This document shows, one piece after another, positions 36,397 to 47,736 of a stretch of 64,000 nt of DNA. The stretch spans positions 5,022,001 to 5,086,000 of the forward strand of contig JAJQJQ010000004.1 of assembly GCA_028622995.1 (NCBI GenBank), read 5' to 3'. The position numbers were made by a program, and so were the translations under genes. How positions within the stretch are numbered: the stretch's first letter is position 1; every line of letters starts with the position of its first letter. The DNA is from Panagrolaimus kolymaensis. Taxonomy: Eukaryota > Nematoda > Chromadorea > Rhabditida > Panagrolaimidae. Under the pieces are notes generated by a model that saw nothing but the letters and a program-made list of their open reading frames with translations, did no database searches and was not told the origin of the DNA.

Positions 36397-37500
36397 TTAT
36401 TTTTTATCTTTTCCTTGGATTTTATGAGCTTTTACCAAAGTTTTGACATCCTTTCGATGAAGAATGGAATCCTTTGTTAAAGCTTCAATTGCCGCAGTTG
36501 CTACAGCTTCTTGCCTTCTTTGTTGAAGGGCTTCGCGATATTGCACTAAAAGAAACATTTAAATACAAAATATGTTTTGAGATACGTTAACTTACTCGAA
36601 TGAATAGTAATCAAGCCTCCCCATGCAATAGACCAAAACCATCCAACAAATAAAAAGGTGATAGTAAAAAATTGACTAATTCCAACAAGAAAATTTACTA
36701 TTAAAGTTAATAATTTTCTGCCTTCCTAAAATTTTGCAAATATTCCGAATTTTTTTTTGTGTTAACACAAAGTCCAAAACCAACGCATACCTTAAAATTT
36801 ATTCGTGGTTGTCCCATACAAAGTGCACTCAATCCACTTAAAATAGTTCCTGAACCAGGAAGAAAAATATTTAAAAATAGGCAAAGTAATGCAACGGGAA
36901 CGGGTAAAAATGGAATAGCTAGAAGAAGAAGAAAATGATGTATGTATGTAAGCAATTTGGTGAAAAATAAAATGAACTATATAAACAAAATATTTTATAA
37001 CAAAAGAACTATTTTTGAGTTATTTAAATTTTTTAAGAAAAATTTAATGATGCGTGAAAAAAATATATATAAAGTAAAATAATAAATCACCTTCATGCAT
37101 GACTGTGAGATCATTAGTTGGAAGATTTACTTTATCACCTGTGCGAGGCTCTTTTGCATTTTGAGCTTCAATATTTTCTTGTGCTGCTTGAACAATACCC
37201 GTAATATTAAATGCGGAATGCTGAAAATGTAATTAAAAAACATTAGTAGTAGTCTCATCTCTCGAGATTCATATTCAAACCAAAAAATTAAAGTTATCCT
37301 TTAAACTCTTTTCCCCTCAAACTTACATGTTCGCGAACTTGTAAAATGCCTTCATTTAAACCATATTCAATTATTCTTGGAAGGCATTTTTGTACCTGCT
37401 TCCAGCCTCTTGGTCGATCACCAATAAAGCTGGTAACTCCGGTAGTTACAGTGGAAATCATTTGCCAACGCTTTTGTTCATCACTTTTTTCAATTCCCAT
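36397..37500 (-). CDS. STUM: Stum/SPEC3-family membrane protein
   Basis: Two-pass membrane protein of the SPEC3/Stum family; the fly member is needed for mechanosensing in proprioceptive neurons, and the sea urchin member is ciliary. Exons 37500-37327, 37220-37091, 36918-36791, 36725-36596, 36545-36397; 236 residues. The family core starts near residue 102 with AIPFLPVPVALLCLFLNIFL and PGSGTILSGL, followed by a second hydrophobic stretch (about 149-181) ending VGWFWSIAWGG. The N-terminal 100 residues are hydrophilic and family-variable; the C-terminal tail is basic. The role in this species is inferred from the family. Confidence 0.88.
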
Positions 37501-38684
37501 TTTTGCAAAATATTAGTTTCAACCGAATAAAAAGAAAAAACAACAGAAGAAAATGAAAATGAAAAGTTTTTTTGCAAAAGCAAAAATAAAAAAGGCATTA
37601 TTCCTTCAACAACAAAAAAAATATGTTCAACGTATCAATCTTTTTTTTTTCCATCCATATAAAAAAAATGATGAGAAAATAGTAGGCGACGACAACCTTT
37701 ATTACAAATCTTTGAGAAGCTTATCCTCTTTTTTTTCTATTCGGCAGCAACGGATTTTAAAAAAAAGTAAAGTTTTTTAAATGGGCTTTCAAAGCATTTA
37801 TGTATTTGAAGCAAGACTACTAACAAAAAAAAGAGACCGGAAATGTCCATACAATTTTGCTTTTGGGATTTTTTTGTCAACATTTTTACACCGCTATTTT
37901 TATTCAAAGAGAAAAATGCTTATTTATCCTGAAAACCTTTGCCACAAGAAATAAAATGGAAGAAAATATTTTCCCAAAAAAATATGTAATCGTAAAAATG
38001 TTTGAAACTCGTGTGTTTTATTTTTTGGCTTTTCCACCTTTTTTACATGAATGAATGTCCATGATGCCGTCGGCAGTGGTCAGTCAGTTTCAAGCTCCAA
38101 AAACGGAAGAATGCCATTTTTTGGATATGGTTCTTATTTACATTTTTGGAAAAACCAAAAAAGCAGTGATGTGGCAAAAATCAATCTAAGCATTTGTAAA
38201 TATTTTTTTGGTTGATTTTACTGAACAGCTAATTTTTATGTAAAATACTATATTCATGATAAAGAAACAAATCTGCTTCAACAAAAAGCGTCTTAAGTAA
38301 CAAAAGAGACTGACAACAAAAAAAGAAAATAAAATATTTTAAAAACAATTTAAATTTTTGATATACCGAATTAGGTAGTAAAAATGAAACACATACATGC
38401 ATGGTTGATACCACCACATTTTTTGTAGATAGAAACTTTTCTTATTATTAATTTCTTTGTGTAAAATTGATATTTCAAAAATAATAAGTTAGAAAACACA
38501 AACATAATTTGATCAAATTTGAAGTATAAAAGTTTCAAAGTTTTATTTAAAATGCTAAAGATATTGTAAAGCTGCGGTAAACAAAACTAAAAGATTCGAG
38601 AAGCTTTATTCATACAAAAAAAACTATAAAGCAAAATAATGATGTAAAAAAATATAGACAAAGAATGAAAACGTTATTTCTTAA
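37501..38684. other. Intergenic, no gene seen
   Basis: AT-rich upstream region of the Stum-like gene and downstream region of the coiled-coil gene. No supported coding region or RNA. Confidence 0.5.
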
Positions 38685-38917
38685 AGGAACATAGGTTTTT
38701 GATGCCTTTTTGAAAAATTTCGATGACACGCAAACGAAAGTTGAAAAATTCGATACTGGGGCAGCGCGGGAAGTTCAAAAAACTTTTTCCGTGCAACCTT
38801 TTTCATGAGCGTGTAACTTTTTTTTGAATTTCCCGCGCTGCCCCAGTATCGAATTTTTCAACTTTCGTTTGCGTGTCATCGAAATTTTTCAAAAAGGCAT
38901 CAAAAACCTATGTTCCT
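38685..38917. mobile_element. TTAA-flanked foldback MITE, copy 2
   Basis: 233 bases, nearly perfect hairpin, flanked by TTAA at 38681-38684 and 38918-38921. Ends AGGAACATAGGTTTTTGATG and complement match copy 1 at 17739 in the outer 10 bases and in TTTGATGCC, but the inner arms are unrelated to copy 1 (here a GC-rich GGGGCAGCGCGGGAA arm). The loops of both copies carry CCGTG words. Same family, different stem interiors. The right target duplication contains the stop codon of the neighbouring gene. Confidence 0.92.
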
Positions 38918-40552
38918 TTAACGTCTTTGAGCATTATTTCTACGACGATCAGTATCTCGATGAGGACGGCGATTTTCATCAGGTTCAGGTGATGCATGAG
39001 TATCAGCTGTAAAAAATGATATTAGTTATTTACATGAAAAAAATAAAATAAAAAAACATACAATCAAAAAGATCATCATCCGAAAATTTATCAGGCATGT
39101 GAGTAGCTTGAATTGATGACATAGGTTGATGATGGTGTCGATCATTCTTATGTTGACGCTGACGAACTGGAGTTGGAGGCAGATGAGCTGATGCTTCACC
39201 ATCGCTTTCTGAAGATGAGGTTACTTCACATATTGTTGGAGTTGATGGAGTAGGGCGCTGATGCTGATGGTGATGATTTCGATTAACATCTCTTGGAGGA
39301 GTATACAAATCTAAAAGCAAATGAATATTTGATAAAAACAAATGCATAAAAACATATCAACCATACTTAATTCTCTTAATGAATCATCAATATATGAAGT
39401 AAGACGATGAGGAGGATGATTATAAACTTTTCTTTCAACAGTAATTTTTTCGAGCACGCTACTAACTTCTGGTTGCTCTTTTTGACGGCGATTCTTTTTT
39501 GTTCTCCTTTCATCATCTGAATCAGAATCCTTTGAGGCTTTTTTAACCATTTTAGCGACATCTTTAACCTGTTCAGGATGCTTCATAATAAATCTTTTAA
39601 TATCAGATAATGATGGTGATTCATTGATCGGTTTAGCAGCAACAGGAACAAGTTGACGTTCAGCAGGCTCTTTTTGTTTTTTGATTGCAATGCTATCACG
39701 TGGCACAGGCTTTGGTTTAGAAATCGTTGAAACAGGCACTTCTTCTTCATCACGAGCTTTAAGCAAATAAATTCCATTTTGTGAAGCATTTAATGTTGAA
39801 GCATTTCGACTAAGTGAATTTAATCGACTCCAAAGTTTACCATCTGATTCTAACAAATAAAGATACTTTTCATCATGAGTTTTCAAAATATCAAATAGTT
39901 GATCAATTTGTTGTTGCTGGTTTTGAATTATTTGACTTTGTTGTTCGACCTAAAAATAAAAAGAAATATATTAGTAAAACAGCTTTAAAAAGGCTTACAA
40001 TCTTTCGAAGGTCCATGATATCCTTTATTGAGCCAATGGGAGCACGATGAACAACAGATTTGACACTCTAAAAAAACAAAAATGAGTGTAAAATAGCAGA
40101 AACATATGACTCAAGTTACAGTAGGAATAAAAGAAACATGTTAGTTAATGATTAGTTAATGAAGATATGTTATTAGCAAAGCAAAATTGTAAACTAACCT
40201 TGAGAGTATCTCCTAACTTTGTAGTGCGTCCAAAAGCAACAATAGTTGGCTGCATTTGATGCCTTCCAAGTGGCTCTTTTGTAGCATCTTCGTTATCTTT
40301 CTTGTTGTTATCACCAGATTTTCGTGATTGAACTGATGCACTTCGACCATACGTTTCTATGCATTTCTTCACTACTCGATCTTGAAAATCTTGTATGGTT
40401 CTCATAGGTTTCTCGGTTGATCGTTGAGTAATAGGCATAGGTTCAATTTCATTTGGCTTATCGTTGGCAGTAGCATTGCGCAAAATTCCTCGTCGATCAT
40501 TATCACTTTCTTTTGGTTTTGTAGGTGCAAAAGAGTGAAGCGGTGAAGCCAT
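38918..40552 (-). CDS. Coiled-coil, largely disordered protein, 447 residues
   Basis: Exons 40552-40199, 40067-39999, 39949-39367, 39310-39062, 39006-38918, phases consistent. No signal peptide or membrane segment. A central Gln-rich coiled coil begins VEQQSQIIQNQQQQIDQLFD near residue 142 and runs about 40 residues. The rest is low-complexity: a basic KKNRRQKE patch with nearby SDSDDE, a His-rich stretch HHHQHQRP and an Arg-rich end. The stop codon is TAA inside the TTAA target duplication of the adjacent MITE, so the true ancestral C-terminus may have differed. One coiled coil in a disordered chain recalls centriole-assembly proteins such as STIL/SAS-5, but I see no diagnostic motif. Family not assigned. 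Confidence 0.78.
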
Positions 40553-41314
40553 GGTTAAATGAAGCCTTAAAATATGAGGTTAAAACAAGAATAAGTTTAA
40601 TCAAAAGTAAATAACAAACTGTTTAAAACAATTTAGTAACTCCAAAAATAAACAATAAAGCAGCAAGAAAAGTTTATTTAGTGAGAAAATACAAATAAAA
40701 AGATAAAAAGTTTCCCAGACTTTGAAAAAATCGAATTGCAGAAAAAATGCTGATAGAAAAGCAGGCACGATGCAGAATAATGAAGATATTGCGTAGTATC
40801 TGCCTATTGCCTGCATCAAAACAAAACAAATAATATGTCAAAAAAATTTGCCCATACACACGGACATTCCCAGATAAAGTGGGAAGGGAATAATTTTTGA
40901 TGTTCATAATTAAATTAACCATTATGAGATATTACGACAACCACGTAATCGGCATCGCATTGCAGAAAAATCAAAATCAAATAAATTTCAGCAAAATAAA
41001 TATAAAATGAGGCAAGAAACTAATGAACTTCTGTTTTGAATTTCGTTTATTTGTTACTATTCAACGATAAAAATATTTGTGAGAAAGCTTCTTCATTATG
41101 CCCTATCAAGTATGTATTTTAGCAATGAAGCATCAACAACCTAAAACATTAAAGACAAAATATGCATCAAAGCAACAAAAACGTAAAAGATCGAAAGTAA
41201 AATTTTCTTGAAAAATTTATTGAAAAATAAAAAATACGAACGTTACAAAAAATGGCACAATATGGCATAAATAAATATCTTAACATAAATGTAATCAACA
41301 TATAAAGAAATAAT
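40553..41314. other. Gap between two minus-strand genes, no gene seen
   Basis: AT-rich upstream region of the coiled-coil gene and 3' flank of the ACTMAP-like gene. No supported features. Confidence 0.5.
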
Positions 41315-42270
41315 CTATTTTTTATAAACTCTAATAGCCTTTCCACAAAGTCCCCAAAGTTCACCATGATCTTCTTTTTCTTTTGGTGGAAGTGCAAACG
41401 ATGATGCTCGTCGAGTATCAGCAATATTCAGTTGTAAATTACTTTCTTTCAAAGCAGAATATTTCCATAATGCAGGATGCCTATAAAAGTTGCAATTAGT
41501 TATGAAAAACCAATTTTTTCTTCAAAGGGAAGGTACAGTATACAATGAAACATTTAATCATAAATCATAAAACCTTACTTGCTTTTTCCTTGATAAGCAA
41601 TAAGATAAAGTTCATCATCAGTAATTTCATCATGCAAGTTTAATTCTTTTCGTTCAAATTTGATCTTAGGAAAATTTCCATCTTCGTTTTCTTCATTTGA
41701 ATTTTCATGCAGAAAGTATCCAATGATAGCAGCCCAATGTGCACCTTCACCATTTCTTTTAATTGGTTCAAAGTTTTTATCACAGTCATACGGTATCAAA
41801 AAGACTCTTCCATTATTAATTTCTTTGAGAAAATCTTGAACACTTGGAAATGGTACAGTTTCAAAAGCACCCAAATGATAAAATTCTTTTCCAATTCTTG
41901 CGAGCCAATCCGCTAAAAAATGTTAGGTTAGACAATATTACTAATGTGAAACAAACAAACCTGAAAACATTTCACCTTCTTTTGTAAAACGAAGCATTCG
42001 AGCCCATGCCATAATTTCGGTTAAATCCACTTGATGCGCATCTTCAGGTTCTAATCCAGCAGCCCTTGCAGCTAAAATTAATGCAACAAATCCACATGTT
42101 GGACCTTGTTGAATATGAGCTTCAGCAGGATGAAAAAATATTCTACCTTTTGCTTTATCACCTTTAGCTTCAACAGCTACTTCCAAACGTGTCCAAAGTA
42201 ATGGACCACATTTTTCCATATCGGCTGTAACTTCAGGTGTTCCCGTCATCTTAATAGACATATTATCCAT
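41315..42270 (-). CDS. ACTMAP: Actin maturation protease-like protein (ACTMAP/C19orf54 family)
   Basis: Cysteine protease family that removes the acetylated N-terminal residue of immature actin in the cytosol. Exons 42270-41961, 41912-41579, 41480-41315; 269 residues. The catalytic Cys motif is clear in IQQGPTCGFVALILAARAAG, the catalytic His region in NGEGAHWAAIIGYFL, and the typical tail motif in YLIAYQGKSKHPALWKYSAL then KESNLQL. Start chosen at the first ATG (42270); the frame is open upstream but has no ATG. It lies 239 bases downstream of the SR protein gene on the same strand, close enough to suggest co-transcription, though I see no decisive SL2-type signal. Confidence 0.88.
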
Positions 42271-42509
42271 GAAAATTGTGAAAGAAAAAAGAATAAACAA
42301 ATAAATTTTATATCGGCAAATGACCGTTCAAAAAACAAACAAACAGCAACTGATTACAATTCAAAAAAGAAGTAAAAAATATATAAATAGTTTGAATCAA
42401 AAGGAAATAAAGTGAAACAAATTGGATTCAAACAACAAACAAAAACAAATCAAAATTAATGAAAAGGATGTTTTCAATATGGAAGGATAGCATCTTTCAA
42501 TTGGAAGGA

Positions 42510-43975
42510 TCATTTGTCATCAACAGGTGAGGTTGAGCGAGAAGGTTGAGGTGGTGAACGTGTTCTTGAACGTGAAGAGCGGCTGCGAGGTGAACGTGAT
42601 CGACTTCGAGGAGAGCGGCTTCGTGGTGAACGGCTAAAATAAAATAAAAGGTTAAGCATAAACGTATGTAAATAAGAAACAAACCTTCGTGATCCAGGTT
42701 CATCAACACCACCAGCTTCTGAATCATCAGTAAGTTTAATACGACGTCCATTAATATCTTTGCCTTGAAATTTTTCAATTGCTCGACGCAAATCAGAAGC
42801 TGTTCCAAAACAAACAACACTAAAAATGGAGAATAAATAAAAGACAAAAAAACGAAATAAAAAAAACTTACGCATGGTTAGGTTCCTTCTTATGAGCATC
42901 GGCATATGTAACATCTCCAGCTGCTCGCATCAAGTCTTTGAGATCCTAAATTAGAAGTCCATCAGTGAGATTATCCCCTTCCGAGTCTCCTTCATTTGAA
43001 TGAAAGAAAAGCGTGGCAATCAATATCATCATTAACTGATACACTTTTCGATCCCAGGAGAAAACAGTCATCAAGCAAAAACGAAGATTCATCCCGAGAA
43101 CATTTCAATCCTCCGAGAATTTTTAGGCCCAAAGTCATCCAAGTTTTCTGAGGTAACGGTCATACAATCATAAAACAGCTTTGTCCTTCCCAAGAAAAGT
43201 TTTAGAAAAGTCAAAGTACAAGATCATCGTTCGAACTAATGTTTTCATCCTTCATTTAAAAGCGATGTTCAGACATCCGAAAGAAGACTTCTCCTCGCGA
43301 CCTTAAACTTGGGATAGTAAGTAAAAATCAAATAAAAATGTGTATCCAAGTTTTTGATAGAAAAGGATGGAAGTTAGGAGTTAGAAAATAAGGAGATTTA
43401 TGGAATAGTTCCCATCTTGTGAATTATAAAAAGTACCATACCTGCCATGAGCAACGAGTAGAAAGATTATCAATAAGGAGACGATGACGAGTTTGAACTG
43501 GAGGACCATATTTTTCACGTTTAGTTGGTCGATCACCACCACGATCACCACCTCGATCACCACCACGATCATATCGTCCACGACTGTCACGGTTATCACG
43601 CCCATTGCGACGAGATAATTCTATTTTAACACGATCACCGCATAATTCTCTTCCATTCAAATCTTCAACAGCATCCATAGCGTCTCGTGATGAATCAAAT
43701 TCCTGTAAAAAAGAACAATATTATGTACAAATTTGGCATGATTTCATAATCAAACTTACAACAAATCCAAATCCATTCTTCAAGATAACATCTCGTACTT
43801 TTCCATAACCACGGAAGAAATCTAAAAAATAGTTATTCGTTCATATTTTATGTCCATGGGATTTCACTTTTTTGAGTGATGAAAAAACAAGAATTATTAA
43901 AAAAAAAAACTAACCTTCAACATCTCGTTCAGTAGCACGTGATGGCAAATTTCCAATATAAACTCTGCTACTCAT
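42510..43975 (-). CDS. SR-family splicing factor (two RRMs, RS tail)
   Basis: Nuclear splicing regulator of the SRSF4/5/6 (nematode rsp) type. Exons 43975-43915, 43821-43760, 43702-43442, 42945-42872, 42819-42685, 42633-42510; 238 residues. RRM1 (about 3-72) begins [21 protein letters not shown] Gly/Arg/Asp hinge ([11 protein letters not shown]) follows. RRM2 (about 114-185) carries the SWQDLKD heptapeptide typical of SR proteins. The C-terminal 40 residues are an RS domain. The intron between exons 3 and 4 (43441-42946) is about 500 bases, ten times longer than the gene's other introns, and less AT-rich; see findings. Confidence 0.93.
42946..43441 (-). promoter_or_regulatory. Long, less AT-rich intron of the SR gene (possible regulated exon)
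   Basis: About 496 bases interrupting RRM2 directly after the SWQ codons. On the gene strand it has many purine-rich words (GAGGAGAAG, GGAGGA, GGAGACTCGGAAGGGG) resembling splicing enhancers. It is visibly richer in G and C than other introns in the window. SR genes often hold a stop-containing poison exon in such an intron for autoregulation; I infer that here but did not define exon ends. Confidence 0.4.
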
Positions 43976-44300
43976 TTTTGATAACCACCAAATTAAATGT
44001 AATTGATGAAAGAAATGATAGAGACAGCAAATAAATGATTACCCAAAGTTTTACAATAAAAATTGCAAGACAGAAAGCTGCTGTCGTCGTTGATCTTTAA
44101 ATAAAAAAAAAGTGACGCTGAAGAAAAAAATGAATGAATAAAGCAATTTTATCGTTTTGAGAAATAAACGAGTAGCGCGAAATTCAAAAAAGCCTTTATT
44201 CAAGCAAAAGAAAGAGTTAGTTCGACTCAAAAACATCAAACAAAACTTTACAATTTCTTTATTATTATTTTTTTTTCTTACAGATGCAACATAATTATTT
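43976..44300. promoter_or_regulatory. Divergent intergenic region between SR gene and OSGEPL1
   Basis: 325 bases separate the two opposite start codons. A pyrimidine tract with TTTTCTTACAG ends at about 44283, 17 bases before the OSGEPL1 ATG, a plausible trans-splice acceptor. No TATA box is clear. Confidence 0.4.
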
Positions 44301-45912
44301 ATGATTATTTATAAATCAAACAACATAAGGATACCATTATTCATATTATTAAAACGAAGCATAAGCAGCATTCATTCAGTAAAACGACCATTGATACTTG
44401 GAATTGAAACAAGGTTTGCTATTTTTTTTTTTTTTTTTCATTAAAAAAATTCGTTTTTAGTTGTGATGATACTGCTGTAGCTGTGGTTTCAGCTGATAAG
44501 AAAGTGTTAAATTCTAAAGTTTATGTTGATCGAAGTAATCAAATGAGAATAGGTGGAATATCACCTCATCTTTCTGCAATTCAAGTATGCTCCTGAATTT
44601 CTTTAATCTTCATATTCTAATATATCTTTAGCATAGAACATCTCTTGATAGATTGATAAATGAATGTCTTGATGAAATTCCATGCCGACTTGGTGATTTG
44701 GATGCTATTGCCGTTACATCAACCCCTGGATTGGTTATTTGCCTCAAAGTTGGACTTGAAAGAGCTATTTCTTTATCGAGGTTTGCCTTTCTTTAACTTT
44801 GTTAAGCTAATCTCATCATATTTTTAGAACATCCAAAGTTCCATTACTTCCAATTCATCATATGCGAGCTCATGCTTTATCTGTTCGTCTCGTGGATGAT
44901 TCTGTTGAATTTCCATTTCTTTCATTACTAATTTCTGGTGGTCATTGTATATTAGTTTTGGTTAAAAGTGCATGGGATTTCGATATTATTGGAACGGATA
45001 ATGTTAATTCACCTGGAGAATGTTTAGACAAAATTGCTCGAGAAATTGGATTAAAAAGCCAACAAAGACATTTGGGTGCTGAAGTTGAAAGACTTGCAAG
45101 GTAAGTTAAGTGTCATGTTTTTCTTTTTAACATAAACTTATTATATAACTTCAAAGCTGTTGATGATTTATATTTTTGTTTTCGAAATCTTGACATAACT
45201 TACTTTTTAGGATTAGTCAAAATGGTTATTTGCGTTATCTCATCAAACCTCCTTCAACTATTGGAGCTGATTTTAATTTTGGATGTATAAAAAACTCTTT
45301 TTTAAGTATGATTCAAGAGCAACAACTTTATTCATTATCAGAAAACGAAGTAGCTGATATTTGTGCTTCTCTTCAAGTTCGCACTTTTTAACTTTCTTTT
45401 ATTTTTATTTCACCTTGTAAATTTTAGTTTCAAGTGACTGCACATCTTTGTCGTAAACTCCATTATGCATTTGAATACCTCCAAGAAAAGAATATTTTCA
45501 AAGACAAATCAAAAACTTCGGTTTTATCTGGTGGTGTTGCAGCCAATCAATTCATCTTTAAAACAATCGAAAAACTTACAAATTATTATGGATATAGGTT
45601 AACTGCACCTCCTGGAAGCCTCTGTACTGATAATGCTGAAATGATTGCATGGGCTGGAATTGAAATGATTAGTGAAAAGTTTGTTTCTGTTATCTTGATA
45701 CCGTAAAGAAAAAAGGATTTATTTTTAGACCAAATTGCCTCATTCCATGGACTTCTTTGCCATCTTCACTTTATGCTCACGATCGATTTCCAATTGGAAC
45801 TTCAATATTAAGAGATGAAATGCAAAAAATCTATTTCAAACCAAAAAGAAAATTGAAATTATCATCGTTGTTAGAAGATAGGCTTGTGTTTACTGGAAAA
45901 CCAATATCATAG
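44301..45912 (+). CDS. OSGEPL1: Mitochondrial tRNA threonylcarbamoyladenosine synthase subunit
   Basis: Mitochondrial TsaD/Qri7-type enzyme that transfers threonylcarbamoyl to A37 of ANN-decoding tRNAs. Exons 44301-44413, 44461-44584, 44632-44780, 44828-45100, 45211-45376, 45428-45678, 45729-45912; 419 residues, all phases consistent. The first 30 residues are basic and hydrophobic (ILLKRSISSIHSVKR), a likely mitochondrial targeting peptide. Family motifs: LGIETSCDDTAVAVV, the metal-binding HHMRAHAL, LISGGHCILV, and GGVAANQF with CTDNAEMIAWAG near the end. The donor after exon 5 (GTTCGC) is weak. A copy of the last exon lies downstream at 47482-47665. Confidence 0.95.
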
Positions 45913-46322
45913 ATTTATTTTTTATTTTGTCAGATATGTTTTGTAGTTTCTTTGTTATCAAATAAAGTTGTTTTTGATTAAAAAACCACAACCTTAACCA
46001 AAATTAATCCTTGCTTTTATTTGTTCTTATAGAATTTAAGGAAAAATTAAGAGACGAATGAATACAAATTTTATTTTGTTATCGATTGTATCATTGCGCC
46101 TGCTTTGTTTTCCCAGCTTTTTTTAAATAGTTTTTATTACTGCTCACAAAATGATGAAACATAAATACACAAATCTCAAAAACGTTTATTACTAAGTCGC
46201 CGCGATTCCTAAATCAATGAAACAAGGTGCGCTAAAATTTGATTGGATTCTTGAATTCGAAATATCCACATTCAAAACCATTTTACCAGATTCTCGGTAG
46301 CTTCTAAAAGCAAATTCCATTC
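45913..46322. other. Convergent 3' region of OSGEPL1 and the F-box-like gene
   Basis: AT-rich; contains AATAAA near 45960 on the plus strand. No supported gene. Confidence 0.5.
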
Positions 46323-47194
46323 TTATCTTGATTTTAAAGTGGACGAATAAATCAAAAAGAAATAAATTGCCATACGACGTTTGCAAATTTGATCAAGACA
46401 GGTTTGAAAAATAAATAATGGAAATTCATAAAATGAAACCAAGAGATTTTTATCAACAATCATTCGCTTCGATATTTTAAAAATTGTGTCATTTGAATAA
46501 ACATTTAAAAGTTGGGATTGTTTAAGAATTTTTTGTAATTCTGGTCGCAAATTAATATGGTTTCGGGATAAAGCAAATCTATAAATATCAAAATATTAGT
46601 TGAATAAAAAAAGAATATGGCTTACACAAAATTATCAAGATTCGATAAACGTATCATAAAATTAAAAAATTGTTTGATCGTAGAGTTGCCTGATTGAAAA
46701 GATCCATAAAATTTAAAACTTTTGATATTTGGTGTGATTAAGCTTTCCAAATATTTAAGATCAATAAAAAATGCATTGATTTCAAGTTCTTCCGTTAAAT
46801 CAAGGCTGATAGGTAAGCGGCTTAAATAATTTGCATCAATTTTTTGAGTCAAATTTTTAATTCTTATTAAACCAACGACTTTATTTTTGAATGAAGAAAT
46901 CTCATAACCATTGGCGGCTCTGCAAAATTCTTTTTCTTTGCAATAACAAGAAAGGGTAAAAGTTAATGATGATTCATGAATTTCTACTTTTTTAATTGAA
47001 TGACATCGTTTTGCGAGATTTTTAGTTGAAGCATTAATTGAAGCAAAAGTTTCCAAAGTTGATGGGTCACAAATTTCAGCAAATCTTTTTTGACAAACAT
47101 AGGGGAGCGATGAGAAATCAAAATTTCTTTGATATAATTGTTTAAAACAAAATGATGAAATTAATTCCATGGCACTCAAAAATATTGCGACCAT
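46323..47194 (-). CDS. F-box-like protein, 274 residues
   Basis: Exons 47194-46626 and 46578-46323, phase consistent. Residues about 25-65 (SSLPYVCQKRFAEICDPSTL and then ASINASTKNLAKRC) have the spacing of an F-box, the Skp1-binding segment of SCF ubiquitin ligases. The remainder has leucine-rich stretches such as RLPISLDLTEELEINAF and YLESLITPNIKSFKF, as in nematode F-box proteins with FTH or LRR-like tails. Nematode genomes have large fast-evolving sets of these. Start at 47194; a second Met at 47170 is also possible. The gene sits between OSGEPL1 and the copied OSGEPL1 last exon. Confidence 0.62.
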
Positions 47195-47481
47195 ATTCAA
47201 TGAAGTCCTCCAAAAATAATAATTTCTAAAAATATAACTACTAAACTCTTACAATTCATTAACCACAAAATAGCATTTAAATATGGTGCGTTGAAAGATG
47301 GCTCTTATATGACTTTGTTATCATTAGCTGACTTTTTGGTTGTTATTATTGGATAAAAATAACCTGTGGCAGCTCTTGTAAAAAAAGCCCACATACATAT
47401 GGAAAAAGTATGAAATGTAATAAGGTAATAAAGCAGCAGCATAATAAGCAAAAACTGTAACGAAGAAGGGTTTATTTTTAG

Positions 47482-47665
47482 TCGAGATTGTTTCATTCCA
47501 TGGACTTCATTGCCATCGTCAATTTATGCTCACGATCGATTTCCTATTGAAACTTCAATACTAAAAGATGAAATGCAAAAGATTAGTTTCAAGTCAAAAA
47601 GAAAATTAAAATTATCGTCTTTGTTAGAAAACAAGATTGTGTTTACTGAAAAGCCAATATCATAG
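47482..47665 (+). pseudogene. Copied last exon of OSGEPL1
   Basis: 184 bases plus upstream intron end (TTTATTTTTAG) match the final exon of OSGEPL1 (45729-45912): same length, same frame, no internal stop, ending with CCA ATA TCA TAG in both. Changes are scattered substitutions. No other OSGEPL1 exon is nearby, so it is a partial duplicate, or conceivably an alternative last exon spliced over the minus-strand F-box-like gene. Confidence 0.8.
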
Positions 47666-47736
47666 ATTTATTTTTTATTTTGTTAGACAAGTTTAGTTAA
47701 TTTACAATTAAATAAAATACAGATAATAAAGTAATT

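Noticed and set aside
41315..43975. SR gene and ACTMAP-like gene as an SL2-type operon
   Set aside because: The 239-base spacing is suggestive, but I found no clear polyadenylation plus trans-splice acceptor pair, so I did not call an operon.
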